64,000 nt of DNA, from assembly GCA_964017235.1 (NCBI GenBank), contig OZ024936.1, forward strand, positions 38,648,040 to 38,712,039, given 5' to 3'. The stretch is from Sabellastarte sp. h YS-2021. Its lineage: Eukaryota > Annelida > Polychaeta > Sabellida > Sabellidae. Of this stretch, positions 1 to 10,577 are shown piece by piece. Positions within the stretch are counted from its first letter, which is position 1. Each line of letters opens with the position of its first letter. The notes under the pieces were generated by a model, which did no database searches, was not told where the DNA came from, and was given only the letters and a program-made list of their open reading frames with translations. A program made the position numbers and the translations under genes.

Positions 1-658
1 AGCCTCACGGAGAATATCGCAAGATACTCTCAGGAGATGGGAGAGAACTGCCAGGGAAGCCTCAGTGGTTTGTAACCAATCGGCAAGTTTTAATCGCTGC
101 TAATTCAAGGTGCAGAAGGACATGCAAACACAGCTACGGACAATTCGCAGTGACAGTAAAGGCAAGAGTTCATCTAAGTCTGCCGAAGCTACAGAAGAGC
201 TTCAGTTTCTTATGGAGTTCAACTCCAGTATTACCCAGGCAGCAGCGAAGGCGATGGAGCACTTAACGGACTTTGTTTTCATAACCATGGGGAATCTTAC
301 TCTAGCCCGTCGGGATGCTTACTTAAACCATGTAAAGAATGGCATCAAACCGGATACGTTGGCAGCTCTTAGGACAGCTCCCCTGCATCTCTCAACGTTA
401 TTTCCGGATGCGGTCATCAAACGGGCAGAGGAGATCGCACACTATGACAACAAAGGACATTCAGCTTCATCATCTTCCTGTCACAAGGGTCGCTTCCACC
501 CATATGAAAGGCCTGATAAGAGAGTAGAGGGTCGGTCGGACACCAAACAGGAGAGGCCTGCATGGAAGAACATTGGACGCCATCAGTTTAGAAGATGCAG
601 GGGCAAGAATGCTAACTTCTCATCACGTCCTGCCAAGGGTCAGCAGACGTTTAAATGA
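1..658 (+). pseudogene. DIRS gag, C-terminal part (copy 1)
   Basis: Gag would coat the element RNA in a cytoplasmic particle. Only the C-terminal third is in the window. It aligns by eye with the end of the complete gag at 21454-23556: both contain a helical block, then a segment with paired Arg-Arg-Asp and a LR-x-APL motif, then a basic Ser/Gln-rich tail before the stop. An in-frame TAA at 101-103 interrupts it, so the open stretch starts near 110. The stop at 656-658 lies just before the polymerase frame, matching the gag/pol junction of copy 2, where the frames overlap. It is certainly an element gene; the gag assignment rests on position and on similarity to copy 2. Confidence 0.75.
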
Positions 659-706
659 CAGTTACTGTTTGAACCCTGCTCGGGCCCGTCTGCTGACCGG
701 GAGTTT

Positions 707-2950
707 TTGCAAAGAACAGACAATAGACACTTTTTCAAAACCACCTGTAAGCTTAAATGTTGTCAATGTTGTACCTTCGGCGCCCGGGCACTCCCAAAAG
801 AGAGAGCTATGTCCCAGGCTAGCAGACTGTCAATCTCAAAATGTTCACAAATTAAAGTATGTGAAAGGTGTTTCTTGTGTCACTCAATTGTCTTGTGTTC
901 CAAATGCACCAAATCTACCTGTAGGGGCCAGACTTCAAAACTTTTGGAAAACTTGGCTGGATCTGGGTGCCGGTCCGAAGTAATTCAGATTTTGAAAGAG
1001 GGGTACACCCTCCCCTTTCGGATCCGGCCCAATCTCACAAGGTCTCCCACAGTCGTAAGCTGCTATGTCAATCCTCACAGGAACAGCTACCTGTTAGAGG
1101 CATTACATCAGCTTATAGACAAGAACGCCGTAGAGTTGGTCCACAACCAAACTTCTCTGGGGTTTTTCAACCGACTATTTCTAGTTCCAAAGCCCAACAA
1201 CCGGTGGAGACCTATTCTAGATCTGAGCAAGCTGCATCTTTTCCTCAAGACGGAGAAATTCAAAATGGAGACACCAGAAACCATCAGGACATCCCTCCAG
1301 CAAGGGGAGTGGGTCACTTCCATAGATTTGAAGGACGCCTACTTCCATATACCAATACAGGAACGGTCCAGGAAATATCTGAGATTTCATGTACAGGGTC
1401 AGACATACCAGTTCAAGGCTCTGCCCTTTGGTCTGTCCACAGCACCCTTGGAGTTCACTGTAGTGGCCAAGGAAGTGAAATGGATGGCCATACAATGGGG
1501 TATAAGGATCCACCAGTACCTAAACAACTGGTTAGTGAGAGCCAAATCCCACCAGGCTTGTCTCCAGCACACTCAGGATCTTGTGAAAATATGCCGAAAC
1601 CTTGGTTGGCTGGTGAATTTGGAAAAGTCGGAACTGGAGCCCAAGCAGATCTTCGATTTTGTAGGCTACCAGTTCGACCTCAAGGCCGGCCGGGTCCGAC
1701 CGACACCGGACCGGTGGCAGAACCTTCAGGACAAGATACTAAGAATATTGTCATTACCGACCTGTCCGGTCCGGCAATTCATGTCCCTGATAGGTTTACT
1801 AACAGCTACAGAGAAGCAAGTTCACTTAGGCCGACTTCATATGAGACCCATACAGTGGCATCTCAAAAACACCTGGCGTGTACCAGAGTCCCTGGAAAAA
1901 GTTATTCCAATTCCCAGGCCTTTGCACCCTCACTTACGATGGTGGCTGGAAGAAGCAAATGTTCTCACAGGACAGCCATTACACCCAATAAAATATGCTC
2001 TGCAAATCTTTACCGACGCATCAAAAGAAGGGTGGGGCGCTCACTTAGACGAGCACACTGCTAGAGGGGTCTGGTCACTGCCAGAAAGCAAGCTGCACAT
2101 AAACTACCTGGAACTAAAAGCAGTTTTTCTAGCCTTGAAACAATTTCAAGACCTCTGTACCGACAAGATAGTTCTTGTGGCAACCGACAACACGACAGTT
2201 GTCTCGTACATAAACAAGGAGGGGGGCATGAGGTCGGGCCCACTATGCGCCCTATTGTGGAGAATCTTAACCTGGTGTACCAGGAACCAAGTGACACTCA
2301 AAGCCCGACACATCCCAGGCCGTCTGAATGTGGTAGCAGACAAGTTATCCAGGATAGGCCAGACCATTCAAACAGAGTGGTCCCTTCTGCAAGAGATTTT
2401 CCAGGCAATTTGCCACGAATGGCATCGACCACAAATAGACTTATTTGCTACGAGATTCAACAACAAGCTGCCTCTATTTGTGTCCCCAGTACCGGATCCC
2501 CAAGCCACGGCAGTGGATGCACTCAGTCTGCCATGGGAGGATCTGGACGCATACGCCTTCCCACCAACAGCCATCTTGGGCAAAGTGGTGGAGAAGTTGC
2601 AGGACACCCCATGCACAAGAATCATTCTAATTGCCCCGGGGTGGCCCAACATGCCTTGGTTTTGGGACCTGGTGGTCATGTCCAGCCAGATTCCCCTGAG
2701 CCTGCCCAATCTGCCCAACCTGTTAACACAGCCCTTCAATCAGATCCCTCACAGAAATCTGACAAGCCCAAATCTCCATGCATGGCTCCGAGAGCCTCAG
2801 CAATCAAGGAGCAGGGCTTCTCTGAGGCAGTGGCGGCAAGAATTGAGGTTCCTCAGAGGGGATCCACCAGATCAGTCTATGAAGCAAAGTGGACCATTTT
2901 TACAAAGTGGTGCCTCACTCATAAGGTGGACTTCAGGTCGCCCCCTATAA
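707..2950 (+). pseudogene. DIRS polymerase: RT, RNase H, methyltransferase-like domain (copy 1), active site altered
   Basis: The open frame is about 747 codons. Reverse transcriptase motifs run from about residue 150 (NRLFLVPKPNN, then LDLSKL and DAYFHIPI). The polymerase box at about residue 270 reads YLNN rather than YLDD, so both catalytic aspartates are asparagine. RNase H follows (FTDASKEGWGAH about 437, LELKA, ATDNTTVVSY). A methyltransferase-like segment then has DLFATRFNNKLP, FPPTAILGK and WPNMPWFWDLV. The true N-terminus is in another frame (573-980, with PVGARLQNFW), so an indel near 975 has broken the protein. The C-terminal third overlaps the recombinase ORF in a different frame, as in DIRS-1. 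The protein would be inactive for DNA synthesis. Confidence 0.9.
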
Positions 2951-3274
2951 AGTCAGTAGCTGACTTCCTTATGTACCTCTTCGAGGACAGGAAGTTACAG
3001 CCCAGTACCATCGATGGTTACAGATCTGCCATTGCTGATAAGTTGGGGAATGCGTCCACTAATATCAGCAAAGACGAAAATCTCACTCGTCTCTTGGATA
3101 GTTTCCACAGAGACAGGCCCAAGGGTCGGAGGGGAATCCCCTCATGGAACCTTTCCCTGGTGTTACACCAGTTGACGAAGGCCCCCTTTGAGCCCATTAA
3201 GGAGGCCTCTTTGAAGCATTTGACCTTCAAAACGGTTTTCCTTTTGGCCCTGGGGTCGGGCAAGCGCAGAAGTG
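2245..3274 (+). pseudogene. DIRS tyrosine recombinase, N-terminal and first catalytic part (copy 1)
   Basis: The frame overlaps the end of the polymerase ORF. From about 2790 the protein is recognisable recombinase: an N-terminal core-binding helix bundle (AVYES/SVYEAKW-type motif, STIDGYRSAIADK, LLDSFHRDRPKG), then the catalytic domain with the first arginine box (GSGKRRS). The LTR element inserted immediately after this box, at 3274, so the catalytic domain is cut in two. The 3' half is at 10578-11084. The enzyme's role would be to recombine the circular element DNA with the target. Any protein made here would run a few codons into LTR sequence and stop at 3321. Confidence 0.88.
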
Positions 3275-4288
3275 TGTTACGGTCACGGGCAAGCACGGTA
3301 GCAATTACCGGTTGTCTTTAAGTTGTAACAGAAAAAGCAAAAAGTTGAACTTAAATTTATTTAATAGTCAACAATAATGATTACAGTCAACTGGTATGCC
3401 CTTAACTAAGCACACTAATACAATAACAAGATCTAGCTGACCTGACCACTGAGATTAAGAATAAGTTTATCCGCCGTATCCCGCAATCTGTTCTGTAATC
3501 TGTCCTGTGGTATATTCTGTGATCTGTCCAATGTCCTGTGGTCTGTCCCGTGATCTGTCCAGCGTTCACTCACACACAGATATCTATATCCTGTGACCTA
3601 TCCCACACTCAACAACACAAAAGGTGCTTGTCCTGCTATCCTTTATATATCCGATCACACAGAAGGTCTGTCTGGAGATTTTTAGAGAGTTAACACAATT
3701 GTACTGTCTGCTCCAAGATATGGACAATGTCCAAAATGCAGTAAATCCACTCTCTGTTATATAACTGTACAATATCCAAAAATATCCAAAGTGCAATAAA
3801 TCTGTCCAGACAATGTATCTAGTTCACTCCAGTAAAAGTTCACAGCAACACAAGTTATATTATATTCCAAAACACAATAGCTCTCCTTATAGCCAGCGAA
3901 TACAAAGTTCACTTGTGGTCAGATGTACATTCCTTATATACATTCACAGATTCCTCTGGAATTGTACAGAACCAACTCAAAAAAAGCTTGAGCCATCTAG
4001 GCCAAATGAGGAAGTTCTAGAAACTACTGGCAATTGGGTTTCCCCAAATCTAACATAACCACTGTGGGGGGGGGGGATTTCCCCCAGTCTGTGAACAGAT
4101 CAATAAACACTAAAACACAAAAGTCAATAACTCCCTTACTTTAAATGTCAACACACAAAAAGAACCAACAACACAATTATCTTTTATGACAATGTATAAA
4201 CATAAAGCTTAAATCAAACAATGCACTAATATAGTGCCTAATATATGTAATATACAATGTACTAATATAGTGTCCAATATATGTAACA
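3275..4288 (-). repeat. 3' LTR of the Gmr1-type element
   Basis: It is 1014 bp and starts and ends with the inverted hexamer TGTTAC/GTAACA. It matches 9565-10577 nearly base for base. Visible differences are a 3-nt indel near 3353, the length of a G-run near 4066-4075, and a handful of single substitutions. The element reads on the minus strand, so this left copy is the 3' LTR. Confidence 0.95.
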
Positions 4289-4303
4289 CCTCCCCCCTTA
4301 AAG
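4289..4303 (-). promoter_or_regulatory. Polypurine tract of the Gmr1-type element
   Basis: Directly inside the 3' LTR, the minus strand reads CTTTAAGGGGGGAGG and then the LTR starts TGTTAC. This is the expected place and composition for the plus-strand primer of an LTR retrotransposon. Confidence 0.8.
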
Positions 4304-4471
4304 AAAAATTTTGGAAGCCAAGGAGTTACAAAATTTTACAAGAGATTTTTACCAGGTATATATACACAGGTAATAACTTTTTACAAAACATATTTATCTA
4401 AATACAAAAGTAAAATTAGTACCATGTATAACCTTTATAAACTTGCTAATTACAGGTATATAAATTACACT

Positions 4472-5880
4472 TTAAATACAGCTTCTGGACAGGGCGTCCG
4501 CACAGATATTATCCTTTCCTTTAACATGTTCTATTTGAAGATTGTGTTCTTGCAACATTAAACTCCAGTTCAATAATCTTCTATTTTTGTTTTTCATTTT
4601 GTGCAAGAAGACTAGTGGATTGTGATCTGTGTATACAACGGTGGGTTTTGATGATGAAGATATGTATATGTCAAAATGCTGGATGGCCAAAATGAGTGCT
4701 AAACATTCTTTTTCTATTGTAGAGTAGTTCTTTTGATGAACATTAAATTTTTTTGAAAAATAGCAGATGGGATGTTCAATATCTTCATTATCACATTGCA
4801 GTAAAACTGCACCTGCACCCACATCACTGGCGTCTACAGCCAGCCGGAAAGGTTTACTGAAGTCCGGAGCAGTTAGTACGGGCTCTAAACAGAGAAGGTT
4901 CTTTACTTTGTCAAATGATTTTTGACAAGTCTCTGACCAGTGATATTTTACATTCTTTTTCAGTAGTTCAGTCAGTGGAGCAGTGACCTCTGAAAAGTTT
5001 TTGCAAAATTTTCTATAATATCCCGCCATTCCAAGGAACCTCATTAAGCTTTTCTTATTTTCAGGAATGGGATAGTCAATGATGCTTTTCACTTTAGCTT
5101 TGATTGGTGTCACAACTCCATGACCTACTACATGCCCTAGGTACACAACCTTTGCTTTTACAAAGTCACTCTTTGACAAATTTACAGTGAGGTTTGCCTC
5201 TTTGAGCCGAAACAAGACTTGTTCAAGCCTTTTTAAATGTTCTTCCCAAGTATCACTAAAGATGACAATATCATCCACATACACTTCAACACCTGCTAAG
5301 TCTTTTAAACATATATTCATTAGTCTTTGAAATGTGGCTTGGGAGTTCTTCATGCCAAATGGCATTACCTTGTACTGATATAGACCATCAGGGGTCACGA
5401 AGGCTGATATTTCTTTGGCCCGCTCAGTAAGAGGCACACACCAATATCCTTTCAGTAAATCACACTTTGTGATGTATTTGGCATTGCCAATCCGATCAAT
5501 ACAGTCTTCCATCCTTGGGATAGGGAAGGAATCCGTTTTACTCAAAACATCCTCCCACCTCTGAGGCCGGGGTTTGATCCCCGCACGGGCTCAAGTGGGA
5601 AAGCTGGTAGTTGCTTGCCGTTGGTCGGCAGTTTACAGTACACAACCCTAGCGAACTCTATGTACTGGTTTCCTCTGCCCTTCCAACTACCCGTCGTGAT
5701 ATGACCTGTACTGTGTTGAAAGCGACGTAAAACCACAAATAAACAAATACTCAAAACATTGATTTTTCTGTAGTCAGTGCAATATCTGATTGAACCGTCT
5801 GGTTTCGGGACCAAAACACAAGGAGATGCCCAACTACTTTGACTTGGTTCAATTATATCTTTTTCTATCATATATTGCAC
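4472..5880 (-). pseudogene. pol: Reverse transcriptase and RNase H of the Gmr1-type element, broken by a SINE
   Basis: On the minus strand the RT begins near 5880 (MIEKDIIEPS, then PCVLVPKPDGS and YRKINVL) and continues after a SINE at 5551-5748 (TDSFPIPRMEDC, KCDLLKGYWCVPL, FVTPDGLYQYKVMPFGM). The active site YVDDIVIFS lies near 5280. RNase H follows (AVDASDVGAGAVL, IEKECLAL, VYTDHNPLVFL) and the tether ends ADALSRSCI at 4472. These are typical Ty3/Gypsy residues and the catalytic positions are present. Removing the SINE and one target duplicate joins the two halves in frame. A small deletion near 5935-5950 puts the RT out of frame with the integrase. There is no integrase after RNase H. Confidence 0.93.
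5551..5748 (+). mobile_element. tRNA-derived SINE nested in the reverse transcriptase
   Basis: An 11-bp duplication, ACTCAAAACAT, flanks it (5540-5550 and 5749-5759). The 5' end looks like the 3' half of a tRNA, with a B-box-like GGTTTGATCCC at about 5571-5581. A unique body follows and the tail is a short CAAATAAACAAAT repeat. The A-box half is missing, so the copy is 5' truncated. A second copy of the body is at 16424-16585. SINEs of this style are common in molluscs; I cannot assign the named family. Confidence 0.85.
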
Positions 5881-5912
5881 TTCCTGCCTTAATTTTTCGA
5901 GTTTGATAGGAT

Positions 5913-7595
5913 TTACCCGATACGGATGCTGTTTGATCGGACGGGCATCGCCAACATGAGTATATTTGTCCTATTAGGGGCATTTGGGAACACTGACTTA
6001 TACTTTAAGAGCAATTCAATAAGTGGAACCCTCTTATCTGGTGGTACATGACTCAGTTTGGTTTCCAAATCATCAAGGATCTCAGAATTACTCAACCTAA
6101 TTTTACATTCAACATCAAGATCAGGAGTGTCGTCCCATATTTCATGCTCCTGATTACTGTTACTTTCTATATTACAGTCAGTAACCATAACAGGTTTTTT
6201 CACACCCCTTTCAAAGTATGGTTTTACCATATTTACATGACATAGTTGGGTTGACTTTCTTCTGTCCGGGGTTTCAATGATATAGTCCAGGTCACCTACT
6301 CTCTTTAACACTTTGTATGGCCCGTGATATCTGGCCTGTAACGTGTTTCCCTGGACAGGTAGTAACACTAAAACCTTGTCACCTGGTTTGAAAATACGGT
6401 TTTGTGACTTCCTATCATAAAGCATCTTCATTTTTGACTGAGAAGTTTTCAAGTTTTGTTGCGCCAGCTCACAAGCCTTCTTCAACTTATCTCTGAACTT
6501 CGAGACATAGTCTAACAGATTTAGGCTCTCGGTGTTCTCAGATAACCAATTTTCCTTCAACAGCTTGAGAGGACCACGGACTGAATGGCCAAAGACCAAC
6601 TCGAAGGGACTAAAGCCTAAAGACTCTTGAACAGACTCTCTAACTGCAAACAATAATAAGCTGATGCCTTCATCCCAATCTTTTTCATTGTCTAAACAAT
6701 ATGTCCTAATCATATTCTTCAAAGTGGAATGGAACCTTTCAAGTGCACCTTGGGATTCTGGGTGATAAGCACTAGATTTGATCTGTTTGGCACCTAACTG
6801 AAATACAACCTGTTGAAATAGTCCTGACATAAAATTTGACCCTTGATCTGACTGGATTTCTTTTGGTAAGCCAACTAGAGTAAAGAAATTAACCAGAGCC
6901 AGAGCTTTTCAGATTTTGGGAGCCGTTATGTTGGTCAATGGTATGGCTTCGGGAAATCTGGTTGAGGCGCACATAATGGTCAAAAGATATTGGTTTCTGG
7001 ATTTAGTTTTTGGTAAGGGACCTACACAGTCAATTATCACCTTGCTAAATGGTTCCTCAAATGCTGGAATGGGTTTGAGAGGAGCTACAGGAATTTTTTG
7101 GTTTGGCTTTCCTACCATTTGACAAATGTGACAAGTCTTGCAAAATTCTGCCACACAGTGCCGAATTTGAGGCCAATAGAAATGTTTGGTTATCTTGTTA
7201 TAAGTTTTGTTGATGCCTAAATGGCCACCCATTGGAGACTCATGGGCCAATTTCAGTATCTCATTTTGGTACATTTTTGGTACAACAATCTGGTGTACTA
7301 CTGACCATTCTTCAGATGCAGGGACATTTGGTGGCCTCCACTTTCGCATAAGTACACCATTTCTGACATAATAGCCTACAGGGACCTTATCTAGCTCTAC
7401 TGGTGGCAAGACCAACTTGAATAAAGGAGCTAATTCAGGGTCATTTTCCTGCTCTGAAATCAATTTTGATTTTGAAAGCGATACATCTTTGCAGTCAATT
7501 GGGTCTTGTTTTTCAGAATCTACCCTATCCTTGGGATTAGTATCACTAAAATTCTGCACACCATGGTCATAGTTGTTCAAGAATGTATCTGACAA
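5913..7595 (-). pseudogene. Integrase of the Gmr1-type element (upstream of RT)
   Basis: Reading down from 7595: an N-terminal linker, an HHCC zinc domain (HESPMGGHLG ... CKTCHICQ, about 7120-7240), then the DDE core. The first Asp is in KVIIDCVGPLPKT (about 7010), the second in SDQGSNF (about 6840), and Glu is in HPESQGALERFHS (about 6750). The C-terminal part has FKPGDKVLVL and RYHGPYKV, a Gypsy-type C-terminal domain, without a chromodomain that I can see. It then runs into a linker leading to the RT. A TGA at about 6897-6899 interrupts the core, and an in-frame TAA at 7602-7604 separates it from the protease. Both look like point mutations. The order integrase then RT is direct from the sequence. 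Confidence 0.92.
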
Positions 7596-7601
7596 ATCAA
7601 C

Positions 7602-8420
7602 TTAGACATCTGTAGATTGTTTACAATCTTTTGGTTCTTCTTGGGCCTTTTTGGCCATAGCTCGAGTCACAGCACAGGAGGGAAAAATACCAGGAATAAC
7701 CTCTTCTAATTTCTCAGTGCTAACCAAAGTGATCGGCTTAGAAGTAACCTTAGGATCAGCAACTATCTTTCCACCTGCCAGATCATTTCCCAATAACAAA
7801 GATACCCCTTTAATGGGTAAAGTGGGCCTGGTACCCACAACAACAGAACCAGTAACTAAGTCTGATACTAAGTTGACCTTATGCAAGGGAACGTTCACAC
7901 AGCCTCCTTCAATACCTTGAGCAATGACACTCTCACCAGTAGATGTGCTTATACTCAATGGCAATACACCTTCTAAAAGTAAGGACTGAGTAGCTCCAGT
8001 GTCTCTTAATATCTTAATGGGGACCTGACTGGAACTACTTTCCAAAGATACAAAACCCTCAGACACAAAAGGTTTGAACTCTTCCCTAATAATCTCAGAC
8101 TTGTCTAAACCAATACTAGACTCTGCTCTATTGGGATTTGAATGCCAGTTAGACTTGCTAGACACAAAGGCGTTGGGCGTTGCCTCCTTTTCTCTTCTCT
8201 TCTTTAAGAGCCAACAGTCAGACATAACATGCCCAGGTTTCTTACAATAGTGGCAAACAGGAGCAAAGGATCTGGGTTTCCTATCCTTACTCATAGTCTG
8301 ATTTGAGGTTTGACCCTTATCTGAACTCTTTTTCTGGAGCTACATTTTCAGATTTCTTTCCTATTTCTGGATACGACTTTTTAGCAGGACCAAAGGACTT
8401 ATTCTTGTTGAAAGTGGACT
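7602..8420 (-). pseudogene. Nucleocapsid knuckle and aspartic protease of the Gmr1-type element
   Basis: A CCHC zinc knuckle (CHYCKKPGHVMSDC) lies near 8215-8260 and binds element RNA. A retropepsin active site, RDTGATQSLLL, lies near 7975-8005, followed by a flap-like region and LLGNDLAGGK. The protease would cut the Gag-Pol polyprotein. The open frame runs 8294-7602; between 8294 and the end of gag at 8427 the reading frame slips by an indel, and an in-frame TAG-like break near 8340 is also present. The frame is the same as the integrase except for the stop at 7602-7604, so gag, protease and integrase were once one continuous polyprotein frame. Confidence 0.88.
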
Positions 8421-8426
8421 TGTGAG

Positions 8427-9443
8427 TTAGCGCATAATCTCAGCATAAGCTGCCGCTTTTGCCAAATTTTCAACTTTCTGTTCATCTAGATAGGTTTTAA
8501 TGTCATCACGAACACACCTTTTGAACTCTTCAATCAAAATAACTTGCCTAAGTTTTTCAAAGTCTGTACCTACTTCCCTAGAATTACACCATCTGTCAAA
8601 GTACACTTCTTTCTCATGGGCAAATTCAACATGAGTTTGACTTTCTTGTTTATGATAATTTCTGAATTTTTGACAATATGCTTCTGGTACCAACTCATAT
8701 GCTTTCAAAATAGCATTTTTGACAGAGTTATAGTCCACACATTCAGAAATTGGCAAAGCCGTGTATGCCTCCTGGGCCTTTCCCCTCAAAACACTTTGCA
8801 GCAATAAAGGCCACTGGTCTATAGGCCATTTCAAATTTTGAGCTACTCTTTCAAAGTGTTGAAAGTACTTATCAACCTCGGACTCATTAAAAGGTGGTAC
8901 CAGTCGCACATTTTTACCCAAATCAAATTTGGTAGCAATGGACTCTTCATGGGCAATTCGACGAGCATTTAATTCTAAAGCTTTCATTTCTCTTTCATGT
9001 TTAAGCTCAAGTTCTTTTTCATATTTTTGAGCTTCAAGCTCTTCTTTTCGAGCCTCAAGCTCTTCTTTTCTTTGTCGAGCTTCAAGCTCTTCTTTTCGCT
9101 GTTGAGCTTCAAGCTCTTCTTTTCTTTGTTGAGCTTCAAGCTCTTCTTTTCGCTGTTGAGCTTCAAGCTCTTTAAGTCTTAACTCTCTTTCAATTTCTAA
9201 TCGCCTGATCTCATATTGCCCAGAAGGTTCCATCGGTAGAGGCTTATACACTTCTAAATAACTATCAGGTAAAACATCTTCATCAACCAACTGTTCAACA
9301 ATAAGCCTTTTAAGTTCATGTTTACGTGTTGACCTTTTTACCTCTAACTGTAACTCTTGCGCTATCTGCATTAACATATCTTTTTTAAAAGTTTCTAGAA
9401 CTTCCATAGATGGTGACTGTACAAACTCTTTAGCACTAGCCAT
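8427..9443 (-). CDS. gag: Gag of the Gmr1-type element with SCAN-like capsid and charged repeats
   Basis: The start at 9443 gives MASAKEF. Residues about 1-75 are an N-terminal domain with a SAP-like helix pair. Residues about 80-150 are a coiled coil built from repeated EELEAQQRK units, visible at DNA level as 27-30-bp repeats at 8990-9170. The capsid follows: FDLGKNVRLVPPF, QWPLLLQSVLRGKAQEAY, then a segment with YCQKFRNY, VEFAHEKEVYFDRWC, DFEKLRQVILIEEF and VRDDIKTYLDEQKV. This last part closely resembles the vertebrate SCAN domain, which is known to derive from a Gmr1-type capsid (Emerson and Thomas). The frame breaks just after, before the zinc knuckle. The assignment is strong from both sequence and position. 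Confidence 0.9.
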   Translation of the reverse strand: MASAKEFVQSPSMEVLETFKKDMLMQIAQELQLEVKRSTRKHELKRLIVEQLVDEDVLPDSYLEVYKPLPMEPSGQYEIRRLEIERELRLKELEAQQRKEELEAQQRKEELEAQQRKEELEARQRKEELEARKEELEAQKYEKELELKHEREMKALELNARRIAHEESIATKFDLGKNVRLVPPFNESEVDKYFQHFERVAQNLKWPIDQWPLLLQSVLRGKAQEAYTALPISECVDYNSVKNAILKAYELVPEAYCQKFRNYHKQESQTHVEFAHEKEVYFDRWCNSREVGTDFEKLRQVILIEEFKRCVRDDIKTYLDEQKVENLAKAAAYAEIMR

Positions 9444-9539
9444 TTTGAGCACTGTTGACTGTAACCAATTACTAAATCAAATGGATTTTCAAAAATGTTA
9501 ATTGAACGGTCGATCAAATAGTTGTAATCAAATGGTTGG

Positions 9540-9557
9540 ATCCCGGACGAGCCCCCA
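9540..9557 (-). promoter_or_regulatory. tRNA-Pro primer binding site
   Basis: Seven bases inside the 5' LTR, the minus strand reads TGGGGGCTCGTCCGGGAT. This is the 18-base complement of the 3' end of tRNA-Pro familiar from gammaretroviral primer sites. It is the minus-strand DNA start site of the element. Confidence 0.88.
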
Positions 9558-9564
9558 ATTTTCC

Positions 9565-10577
9565 TGTTACGGTCACGGGCAAGCACGGTAGCAATTACTG
9601 GCTGTCTTTAAGTTGTAACAGAAAAAGCAAAAAGTTGAACTTAACAAATTTATTTAATAGTCAACAATAATGATTACAGTCAACTGGTATGCCCTTAACT
9701 AAGCACACTAATACAATAACAAGATCTAGCTGACCTGACCACTGAGATTAAGAATAAGTTTATCCGCCGTATCCCGCAATCTGTTCTGTAATCCGTCCTG
9801 TGGTATATTCTGTGATCTGTCCAATGTCCTGTGGTCTGTCCCGTGATCTGTCCAGCGTTCACTCACACACAGATATCTATATCCTGTGACCTGTCCCACA
9901 CTCAACAACACAAAAGGTGCTTGTCCTGCTATCCTTTATATATCCGGTCACACAGAAGGTCTGTATGGAGATTTTTAGAGAGTTAACACAATTGTACTGT
10001 CTGCTCCAAGATATGGACAATGTCCAAAATGCAGTAAATCCACTCTCTGTTATATAACTGTACAATATCCAAAAATATCCAAAGTGCAATAAATCTGTCC
10101 AGACAATGTATCTAGTTCACTCCAGTAAAAGTTCACAGCAACACAAGTTATATTATATTCCAAAACAAAATAGCTCTCCTTATAGCCAGCGAATACAAAG
10201 TTCACTTGTGGTCAGATGTACATTCCTTATATACATTCACAGATTCCTCTGGAATTGTACAGAACCAACTCAAAAAAAGCTTGAGCCATCTAGGCCAAAT
10301 GAGGAAGTTCTAGAAACTACTGGCAATTGGGTTTCCCCAAATCTAACATAACCACTGAGGGGGGGATTTCCCCCAGTCTGTGAACAGATCAATAAACACT
10401 AAAACACAAAAGTCAATAACTCCCTTACTTTAAATGTCAACACACAAAAAGAACCAACAACACAATTATCTTTTATGACAATGTATAAACATAAAGCTTA
10501 AATCAAACAATGCACTAATATAGTGCCTAATATATGTAATATACAATGTACTAATATAGTGTCCAATATATGTAACA
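9565..10577 (-). repeat. 5' LTR of the Gmr1-type element
   Basis: It is 1013 bp, starts TGTTAC and ends GTAACA, and is followed on the plus strand by the AGTG target duplicate at 10578-10581. The element promoter and transcription start should lie in this copy on the minus strand. I could not place a TATA box with confidence. Confidence 0.95.

Larger units (their letters stand above)
3275..10577 (-). mobile_element. LTR retrotransposon, Gmr1-type Ty3/Gypsy (integrase upstream of RT)
   Basis: Two LTRs of 1014 and 1013 bp flank coding sequence on the minus strand. Termini are TGTTAC...GTAACA and the target duplication is AGTG (3271-3274 and 10578-10581). Reading the minus strand from 9564 down gives: tRNA-Pro primer site, gag with SCAN-like capsid, CCHC knuckle and protease, integrase, reverse transcriptase, RNase H, polypurine tract. 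Gypsy enzymes in Copia-like order define the Gmr1 group described from deuterostomes (Goodwin and Poulter). The LTRs differ at only about ten positions, so insertion is recent, yet the body has two in-frame stops, two frameshifts and a nested SINE. Confidence 0.92.

Noticed and set aside
3813-4058. An 81-codon frame in each LTR (also 10106-10351)
   Set aside because: It lies antisense in both LTRs, so its duplication reflects LTR identity; no motif.
5913-6830. A Copia-type element, because integrase precedes RT
   Set aside because: RT, RNase H and integrase motifs, the zinc-knuckle gag and the SCAN-like capsid are of Gypsy type; Gmr1 explains the order.
7651-7920. Plus-strand frames within the Gmr1-type element (also 6048-6245, 6916-7122, 8544-8807, 8997-9182)
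   Set aside because: Mirror images of gag and pol; the 8997-9182 frame is just the complement of the coiled-coil repeat.
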